Assembly (NCBI GenBank): GCA_023415935.1
Contig: JAEZIX010000040.1
Location: 1-15,688 of the forward strand
Direction of reading: 5' to 3'
DNA length: 15,688 nt
Origin: Cyanobacteria bacterium OH_CDB_20
GTDB lineage: Bacteria; Cyanobacteriota; Vampirovibrionia; Gastranaerophilales; Gastranaerophilaceae
The position numbers and the translations under genes were made by a program. Numbering within the stretch: the stretch's first letter is position 1; every line of letters begins with the position of its first letter. This document shows, piece by piece, positions 1 through 4,789 of the stretch. The notes beneath the pieces were generated by a model. That model did not search any database and had not been told where the DNA came from. It saw only the letters and a list, made by a program, of their open reading frames with translations.

Positions 1-302
1 CAGAAAATCTAAATCAAGCGTCAAAAAAAATAAATAATTCTTTGGATGAAAAAACCTTGAAAGATTCAACTTCAAATATAAAAGATTCGACCTCAAATAT
101 AAAAACAACTACTGATAATATATCTGAAGCGACAAAAGATATTGATAAAACCATGAAAAAACTAGACGATACAATGACTCAAGTGAATGCCGCCGCTAAA
201 AACTTGAACTGTATGACAAGCGGGCTAAATAAAACCCTTAGCAAGAGAGGCGGAGGTATGAGAGTAATGTTTGGAACTCCGGTCAAGTCGAAATCAAAAT
301 AA
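1..302 (+). CDS. C-terminal end of a coiled-coil protein, probably MCE/MlaD-type lipid transport protein (5' truncated)
   Basis: The reading frame is open from the left edge of the window (codons in phase with position 3) to a TAA at 300-302, so this is the tail of a longer gene; the TTG at 42 is probably not the start. The visible 100 residues are polar, rich in N, K, T, S and D, with hydrophobic residues spaced as in a long coiled coil. They end in LNKTLSKRGGGMRVMFGTPV followed by a basic KSKSK tail. MCE/MlaD proteins typically carry a long helical C-terminal region and often finish with a short G-R-(L/M)-x-F-G segment, which is the basis of the call. The MCE domain itself would lie to the left and cannot be seen. 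A heptad, KDSTSNI, is repeated in tandem (60-101). The stop codon is 2 bp from the stop codon of the next, convergent gene. The family call is a moderate-confidence inference; a methyl-accepting or other coiled-coil protein is possible. Confidence 0.5.
   Translation, partial: ENLNQASKKINNSLDEKTLKDSTSNIKDSTSNIKTTTDNISEATKDIDKTMKKLDDTMTQVNAAAKNLNCMTSGLNKTLSKRGGGMRVMFGTPVKSKSK
60..101 (+). repeat. Tandem 21-bp repeat encoding a duplicated heptad
   Basis: Two adjacent 21-bp copies (60-80 and 81-101) encode KDSTSNI twice. They differ at only two bases, both third-codon positions and both synonymous (TCA/TCG and ACT/ACC). The pattern fits an in-frame heptad duplication in a coiled coil, with the protein sequence kept. 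Confidence 0.8.
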
Positions 303-304
303 TT

Positions 305-1084
305 TTAATATACACCCCATTTTTCTTTAATTGTTTCAAGAGTACCGTCAAGTCCTATTTCATTTATGATTTTATTTATATTGTTTTTGAAAGAATTTGC
401 TGTTTTGGATTTATTAAATGCAATCCCATAAGGTTCTCTGGTCAATCTTTCGGGCAATATTATATAATCACTGTTATCCATGGCAAGTCCTTGAAGAAGA
501 GAATCATCGGTTGTTATAGCGTCAGCTAAACCCTTTTTAAATGCATCTATAGCCTCTGAGTTATTAACATAACCAAGTATAAGCGCGTTTGGGGCAAAAC
601 GCCTTATGTTTTGTTCTCCGGTTGTTCCTAGTATTACTATGACTTTTTTATTGATTAAATCATCTACGGTTTTAATTTTGCTGTCTTTTCTTACGCATAT
701 TACTTGGCCGGCAACAAAATAAGGATTGGAAAAATTAATATATTTATTTCTTTGAGGAGTTATTGTCATTGTAGAAATAACCATGTCTACATTGCCTGAC
801 ATTACTGCTTTCATGCGATCTTGAGGAGTTACGTTTTTAAACATTACTTTATTTCTACTGCCTAACATTCTATTGGCGATTTCTTTTGCTAAATCGACTT
901 CAATGCCTTTTAGTTCTCCATTGGCATCCTTGAATGCAAAAGGCTTTGAGTCAAAAGATATACCAACAACAATTTTATCTTTTTTGACGATAGATGCATA
1001 TAAATCATTTTTATTGTCGTTGGAAACACAACCGCATCCAATAAAAACAACTAATAGTAACAGCCAAAATATTTTTTTGAACAT
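305..1084 (-). CDS. Amino-acid ABC transporter substrate-binding lipoprotein (SBP family 3)
   Basis: A 259-residue extracytoplasmic solute receptor for polar amino acids. Residues 1-16 form a lipoprotein signal peptide (FKK, then a hydrophobic run, then F-I-G) with Cys17 as the likely lipidated residue, so the protein should be membrane-anchored. The family 3 fold is recognisable: V-G-I-S-F-D-S-K-P-F at 40-49 begins lobe 1, G-I-E-V-D-L-A at 60-66 follows, and the T-I-T-P-Q-R segment at 107-112 contains the arginine that in this family binds the ligand carboxylate. The lobe crossover is around 135-155 and the typical C-terminal W-G-V-Y closes the protein. The ATG start has AGGAG 6 bp upstream (1091-1095). 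No permease or ATPase gene is adjacent, so it must work with a transporter encoded elsewhere or as a free receptor. Ligand specificity (glutamine, histidine, arginine or cystine type) cannot be read from the sequence. Confidence 0.9.
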   Translation of the reverse strand: MFKKIFWLLLLVVFIGCGCVSNDNKNDLYASIVKKDKIVVGISFDSKPFAFKDANGELKGIEVDLAKEIANRMLGSRNKVMFKNVTPQDRMKAVMSGNVDMVISTMTITPQRNKYINFSNPYFVAGQVICVRKDSKIKTVDDLINKKVIVILGTTGEQNIRRFAPNALILGYVNNSEAIDAFKKGLADAITTDDSLLQGLAMDNSDYIILPERLTREPYGIAFNKSKTANSFKNNINKIINEIGLDGTLETIKEKWGVY

Positions 1085-1263
1085 GATAAACTCCTGAATC
1101 TCTTATCATAGGATACAAGTAATTAGAAAGTTCTACATTGGTAATATGTATAATGAAGTTATTCTACATAGAGTCTTAGAAGTAGTAATAATGTTTTAAA
1201 ATCTCAAAAATATCCTTATTTGTTTTAAATAGTATCCCCAAACATATAACACTCGAAAAATAG

Positions 1264-1287
1264 TAGAAGTATTTTATGATACTTCTA
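1264..1287. promoter_or_regulatory. Perfect 9-bp inverted repeat, possible operator
   Basis: TAGAAGTAT at 1264-1272 and its exact complement ATACTTCTA at 1279-1287 flank a 6-base spacer (TTTATG). No T-run follows, so a terminator is unlikely. It lies about 55 bp upstream of the likely -35 of the next gene. The same TAGAAGTA octamer recurs at 1177-1184. Operator function is inference. Confidence 0.4.
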
Positions 1288-1342
1288 ATAACAATTTTGA
1301 TGCAAGTTTTAGTTCAATTATACAAAGCATTAAAAAAACCGC

Positions 1343-1373
1343 TTGATTATTTTCCTTATAAATGTTGTATAAT
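1343..1373 (+). promoter_or_regulatory. Possible sigma-70 promoter of the membrane-protein gene
   Basis: A perfect TATAAT lies at 1368-1373, 21 bp before the ATG. The best -35 is TTGATT at 1343-1348 with a long 19-bp spacer. The -10 is strong and the -35 is uncertain. The predicted leader would be only about 15 bases, long enough for the GAGGA ribosome-binding site at 1382-1386. Confidence 0.45.
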
Positions 1374-1394
1374 TTGCATAAGAGGAAAAGTTAA

Positions 1395-2105
1395 ATGATT
1401 AATTTGTTTTTAATTTCATTAATTATTGTTATTCCAGCATTATTACCTATTATTTTTATTCATAAAATAACCAAAAATTATGAAAACAAAAAAAGAGTAA
1501 TTATAAACATGTTTTCAATTGCTTTTTTTATTCCTTTAGTGAATTTTATATATTTTTGCTACTCAGAAATATATCTAAACAGCCAACCTCCGGATTTATA
1601 TCCTTATTTTATTGGACTTTTCTGGTTATTAATAATATTACCTATTTTATTTATTATAACTCTATTAATTCCTAAACAAAAATTTCAATATAAAAAATAC
1701 ACTCTTCTAACAATTTTTTTGACAGAACTTTTAGGCTGGATATTTGTTTTTGTAGCATTGGCTATAAGTAATTGGATATCAACAAATCAAACATTAAAGG
1801 GGTTAAGGGAATACCAACCAACTATTCATTACATAAAAAAATACAAAAATGAACATGCAATTTATCCTACTACTTTAAATAAGAATTTAATAAGTGCAAA
1901 AATTTTTCCTTATTATGAATATAAAACATATAATAATAGGAATGATTTTAGTTTAAAAGTAAGTGATTATGAACATTTTGTACACAACTACAACTATTGC
2001 TCCAATAAAAATCTCGATGGTTGTAATGAAAAATCAAAAAATTCAAGATTTGTTAATTACAGAAGAATAGACGAATGGATTGAAGAAACATTTGATTTTG
2101 ATTAA
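1395..2105 (+). CDS. Unrecognised four-helix membrane protein with an extracytoplasmic C-terminal domain
   Basis: A 236-residue protein I cannot assign to a family. Four hydrophobic segments are clear (about 2-22, 36-56, 70-92 and 102-126), with the lysine-rich loop between the first two probably cytoplasmic. They are followed by a 110-residue soluble tail. The segment at 143-190 (I-H-Y-I-K-K-Y-K, then Y-P-T-T-L, then Y-Y-E-Y-K and D-F-S-L-K-V) resembles the pattern of pseudopilin-like periplasmic domains, in which a helix is followed by Y-P-x-x-L and a final strand; this is a weak inference. Two cysteines (202, 210) could form a disulfide. The start has GAGGA 8 bp upstream. Base composition is visibly more AT-rich than in the metabolic genes of the window, and it stands alone between its own promoter and a terminator, which could mean recent acquisition. 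Confidence 0.75.
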   Translation: MINLFLISLIIVIPALLPIIFIHKITKNYENKKRVIINMFSIAFFIPLVNFIYFCYSEIYLNSQPPDLYPYFIGLFWLLIILPILFIITLLIPKQKFQYKKYTLLTIFLTELLGWIFVFVALAISNWISTNQTLKGLREYQPTIHYIKKYKNEHAIYPTTLNKNLISAKIFPYYEYKTYNNRNDFSLKVSDYEHFVHNYNYCSNKNLDGCNEKSKNSRFVNYRRIDEWIEETFDFD

Positions 2106-2126
2106 ATAACATTAAATCAAAATCAA

Positions 2127-2149
2127 AAAAGAGCCTTAACGGCTCTTTT
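2127..2149. terminator. Bidirectional rho-independent terminator
   Basis: GAGCC (2131-2135) pairs with GGCTC (2141-2145) around a 5-base loop. Flanking A4 and T4 tracts extend the stem to 9 bp and give U-runs on both strands. It ends the plus-strand membrane-protein gene (stop at 2105) and, read in reverse, the tRNA-Glu transcript. Confidence 0.85.
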
Positions 2150-2157
2150 GTTTTAAA

Positions 2158-2233
2158 TGGTACCCCCAGGGGAATTCGAATCCCCGTCTACACCGTGAAA
2201 GGGTGTTGTCCTAGGCCTCTAGACGATGGGGGC
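2158..2233 (-). tRNA. tRNA-Glu (anticodon UUC)
   Basis: A 76-base tRNA on the minus strand with a genomically encoded CCA (2158-2160). The acceptor stem pairs GCCCCCA with TGGGGGT, including a terminal G-U pair. The anticodon stem is ACACC/GGTGT around CTTTCAC, with anticodon TTC at 2197-2199. The T arm is GGGGA-TTCGAAT-TCCCC. The 5' sequence GCCCCCATCGTCTAG and the GGGGGTA 3' end are those of cyanobacterial and plastid trnE. The T stem closes with an A-U pair next to the loop, the feature described for plastid-type tRNA-Glu used by glutamyl-tRNA reductase. Besides translation this tRNA may therefore feed tetrapyrrole synthesis if the organism has that pathway. Confidence 0.97.
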
Positions 2234-2248
2234 TTAAGGTATGTTTCT

Positions 2249-2277
2249 AATATATCTAAAGCATACTCCGCTGTCAA
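2249..2277 (-). promoter_or_regulatory. Near-consensus sigma-70 promoter of tRNA-Glu
   Basis: On the minus strand a perfect TTGACA (2277 to 2272) is separated by exactly 17 bp from TATATT (2254 to 2249). Transcription would begin around 2242, about 9 bases before the mature tRNA 5' end. It is the best promoter match in the window, as expected for a stable RNA. Confidence 0.85.
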
Positions 2278-2426
2278 CCATTTTTGTTCATAAGATTCTT
2301 TTAAATACCTAACTGATTATATAAAAAAGGACCTTGGAACTTATTCTAAAAGATTTTATTTTTGTTATGTGTAGGGTACATTCGGAGTTTTTTGTGCAAA
2401 AGTCTAATAAAACCTGTTATAAATGT

Positions 2427-2999
2427 ATGAAAACCGCAGAACTCATTGAGCATGCTCAAAGAGACGACTATCAAGCACTCGAAGAGCTTATCAAAAAAGA
2501 ACAAAAAGGCGTGTATGCCTCTTTCTATTATTTAGCGCCCGACAGAAATGACCTTCTGGACTTAACTCAGGAAGCTCTTTGGAGAATGTCAAAAAATATA
2601 AAAAGACTCAAAAGCCCTCAAAATTTTAAATCTTGGCTCAGCCACATTATAACAAACCTTTTCTATGATCAGCTTAGAAAGAAAAAGAGAGTACCGGATG
2701 TCGTTTCAATAGATACACATTGGAATAATGAAGACGAAACCTGCCCCGTTTATGACATAAAAGACAAAAAAGCCAAACCTGAGGATAAAAGTTTGAGTAG
2801 GGAGCTTAGTGAGGTTATAAGAGAGACAATAAGAAACCTTCCTGAACACTTCAGATTTGTAATTATTTTAAGAGAGCTTCAGGGACTTAGTTACGAAGAA
2901 ATTGCAGATATCACAAACACTAATGTTGGCACTGTAAAATCCAGGATTGCAAGGGCCAGAAACAAACTGCAAGAAGAGCTAAAAGGTTACATAATGTAG
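2427..2999 (+). CDS. RNA polymerase sigma factor, ECF/sigma-70 family
   Basis: From the ATG at 2427 the protein is 190 residues, the usual ECF length. Region 2 occupies roughly residues 5-85: the L-L-D-L-T-Q-E-A-L-W-R segment is region 2.2 for core binding, and F-K-S-W-L-S-H-I-I-T-N with the basic R-K-K-K-R is region 2.3-2.4 for -10 recognition. An acidic linker follows. Region 4 runs from about 135 to the end: N-L-P-E-H-F-R-F-V-I-I-L-R-E-L-Q-G-L-S-Y-E-E-I-A and G-T-V-K-S-R-I-A-R-A-R form the helix-turn-helix for the -35. The frame is open back to a TTG at 2334 with another ATG at 2367, but none of these starts has a well-placed Shine-Dalgarno. I chose 2427 because homology begins there. The stop overlaps the ribosome-binding site of the downstream anti-sigma gene, so the two should be translationally coupled. 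Target promoters are unknown. Confidence 0.92.
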   Translation: MKTAELIEHAQRDDYQALEELIKKEQKGVYASFYYLAPDRNDLLDLTQEALWRMSKNIKRLKSPQNFKSWLSHIITNLFYDQLRKKKRVPDVVSIDTHWNNEDETCPVYDIKDKKAKPEDKSLSRELSEVIRETIRNLPEHFRFVIILRELQGLSYEEIADITNTNVGTVKSRIARARNKLQEELKGYIM

Positions 3000-3002
3000 G
3001 AG
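2998..3002 (+). promoter_or_regulatory. Ribosome-binding site fixing a TTG start for the anti-sigma gene
   Basis: AGGAG overlaps the TAG stop of the sigma gene and lies 7 bp before TTG at 3010. No ATG or GTG in this frame lies nearer, so it decides the start. Confidence 0.75.
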
Positions 3003-3009
3003 ATTTGTT

Positions 3010-3654
3010 TTGGAAAATTACCTAACATGCAAAAAAGCAACGTCACTTCTTTCTATATATATCGACGGAAAATTATCAGGAGAACTTAAAGAAAAACTTG
3101 AACTTCACTTGATGAAATGTCCTGCCTGCTTTGAAAAATACAAACAAATGAAAAATATTTTAGAAAATCTAAAAATCTCTTACGAAAAAATGATTAGAGA
3201 ATTTGACGAGATAGAATCGACAAGAATTTTTAATATAAGAGAATACGAAAAATTTAAAAACAACATATCAGCTTACCTTGATAATGAGCTTTCGCCTGAA
3301 GAGAGCCTTGATTTTAGGAAATTTATATTTAAATCTAAAGCCGCAAGAGAAGAACTCGACATGTACTATGATGTTCAAAACAGCATGAGGGAGGCTTTTC
3401 AAGAACAAATGAGCAATATACATATAAATATGTCCCGAGGCATCGTTAACAGACTGAAAAGGAAGCATAATGTTTATCATTATCCGTATCAAAAAGTAGC
3501 GATTATTACAGGCTTGGTGATATTTGTAGGAAGCGCAGGCATTCTATACAACTACGAAACCAAAACTCATAAACATTTTAAACTGCCAAAGTTAGAAGTT
3601 TTAAAAAAACTAACTATTCTAAATCCTTTTCAGAACTTCTACTATACGAATTGA
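3010..3654 (+). CDS. Membrane-anchored zinc-finger anti-sigma factor
   Basis: A 214-residue partner of the preceding sigma factor. The N-terminal domain (about 5-50) has the zinc-associated anti-sigma pattern: Cys7, then His33-x3-Cys37-x2-Cys40. A second segment (about 78-130; F-K-N-N-I-S-A-Y-L-D-N-E-L-S) repeats the helical pattern without the metal ligands, so it looks like a degenerate copy of the same domain. A basic stretch (148-154) precedes a single transmembrane helix at about 163-181, and about 33 residues lie outside the membrane. By family knowledge the N-terminal domain sequesters the sigma factor at the membrane until a signal releases it, often through proteolysis. The start is TTG, supported by AGGAG at 2998-3002. 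The last 36 bp overlap the end of the convergent wecB gene. Confidence 0.88.
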   Translation: MENYLTCKKATSLLSIYIDGKLSGELKEKLELHLMKCPACFEKYKQMKNILENLKISYEKMIREFDEIESTRIFNIREYEKFKNNISAYLDNELSPEESLDFRKFIFKSKAAREELDMYYDVQNSMREAFQEQMSNIHINMSRGIVNRLKRKHNVYHYPYQKVAIITGLVIFVGSAGILYNYETKTHKHFKLPKLEVLKKLTILNPFQNFYYTN

Positions 3655-4749
3655 CGCCTTGCCATCTCCGTATGGATTTATAGCTTCTGACATTTTTTTG
3701 TATTCTTCTTTTGAATCAAGCAAAAGCTGGGTTTCTGAAACAATTTTGTCTTTGTCAGCGCCGACAAGTTTGACTGTGCCATAGTCTATTGCCTCAGGAC
3801 GCTCAGTTGTATCACGAAGTACAAGAACCGGCTTACCTAAAGAAGGTGCTTCCTCTTGAACTCCTCCTGAGTCTGTAAGGATGATATGAGATTTTCTCAT
3901 TAATGATGCAAATGGCGCATAATCAAGCGGCTTGATAAGATGAATTCTTTCTTTTCCATCTAAAAGCTCGTATACAGGCTTCTGAACGTTAGGGTTTAAA
4001 TGAACAGGATATACAACCTGAATATCTTTGTTCGTCTCAACAAGTTCCAGAATCGCCTTACAGATATTTTTTATAGGCTCGCCGAAGTTTTCTCTTCTGT
4101 GAGAAGTTAAAAGTATTGTTTTCAAATTCTTATCAAGTTTAAGTTCGGGAATTTCAACATTGTTATTTTCAACAGTGTATAAAAGTGCATCTATTACTGT
4201 GTTTCCTGTTTTGTAGATATGTTCTTGAGGAATTTGAGATTTTATAAGATTTTCGCAAGATTTTTCAGTCGGAGCAAAGTGGTATGTGCAAACAGCGTCA
4301 GCAAAAACTCTGTTTATTTCTTCAGGGAACGGATAATACTTATCAAAAGTTCTTAAGCCAGCTTCAACGTGTCCAACGGGTATTTTAGCGTAAAAAGCTG
4401 ATAACGCAGCTGCCATAGAAGTCGTTGTATCACCGTGAACCAAAACCACATCAGGTTTTACCTTTTCATAAACTTCTTTTGTTTTAAGTATTACATCAGA
4501 AGTCAAAGTCCAGAGGTCTTGATTTGTTTTCATAATATCAAGGTCAAAATCAGGTTTTATCTCAAAAAGTTCCAGAACCTGATCTAGCATTTGCCTGTGC
4601 TGAGCAGTTACGCAAACGATACTTTCAAGGGTATCAGCGTTTTTCTCAATTTCCTTAACCAATGGCGCCATTTTAATCGCCTCAGGTCTTGTTCCAAATA
4701 CTGTTAAAACTTTTATCCTGCTCAAAATCTTATCCTTTTTGAATTTCAT
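3619..4749 (-). CDS. wecB: UDP-N-acetylglucosamine 2-epimerase, non-hydrolysing
   Basis: A 376-residue cytoplasmic enzyme that interconverts UDP-GlcNAc and UDP-ManNAc for surface polysaccharide or teichoic-acid-like polymers. The family's landmarks are in order: V-F-G-T-R-P-E-A-I-K at 17-26, T-A-Q-H-R-Q at 48-53, V-H-G-D-T-T at 104-109, G-H-V-E-A-G-L-R-T at 126-134, P-E-E-I-N-R at 142-147, T-S-H-R-R-E-N at 215-221 and D-S-G-G-V-Q-E-E at 293-300. Acidic residues in the HGD, VEAG and PEE motifs and the histidine of SHRRE match known catalytic positions in E. coli WecB. The length is normal. About 11 residues precede the usual beginning (R-I-K-V-L-T-V-F-G-T), and the ATG lacks a clear Shine-Dalgarno. 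It follows the alpha-mannosidase by 40 bp on the same strand, and its 3' end overlaps the anti-sigma gene by 36 bp. Confidence 0.95.
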   Translation of the reverse strand: MKFKKDKILSRIKVLTVFGTRPEAIKMAPLVKEIEKNADTLESIVCVTAQHRQMLDQVLELFEIKPDFDLDIMKTNQDLWTLTSDVILKTKEVYEKVKPDVVLVHGDTTTSMAAALSAFYAKIPVGHVEAGLRTFDKYYPFPEEINRVFADAVCTYHFAPTEKSCENLIKSQIPQEHIYKTGNTVIDALLYTVENNNVEIPELKLDKNLKTILLTSHRRENFGEPIKNICKAILELVETNKDIQVVYPVHLNPNVQKPVYELLDGKERIHLIKPLDYAPFASLMRKSHIILTDSGGVQEEAPSLGKPVLVLRDTTERPEAIDYGTVKLVGADKDKIVSETQLLLDSKEEYKKMSEAINPYGDGKASIRIVEVLKRI

Positions 4750-4789
4750 ATATTTATTTTAGTATTTAAAAAAATTAAGTCCAGTAAAG

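Larger units (their letters stand above)
1085..1394. other. 310-bp AT-rich divergent intergenic region with TAGAA/TTCTA sites
   Basis: No gene was found here. It separates the minus-strand binding-protein gene from the plus-strand membrane-protein gene. It holds the ribosome-binding site of the former (1091-1095), a likely plus-strand promoter near 1343-1373, and six copies of the pentamer TAGAA or its complement TTCTA (1124, 1131, 1162, 1177, 1264, 1283). Two pairs are inverted repeats: TAGAA-AG-TTCTA at 1124-1135 and the 9-bp-arm dyad at 1264-1287. I could not identify a convincing minus-strand promoter. Confidence 0.6.

Noticed and set aside
4750..4789. Possible terminator between the mannosidase and wecB
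   Set aside because: A T7 run is present on the minus strand, but the only stems are 4-5 bp with a loop that is too small or too long, so I do not call it.
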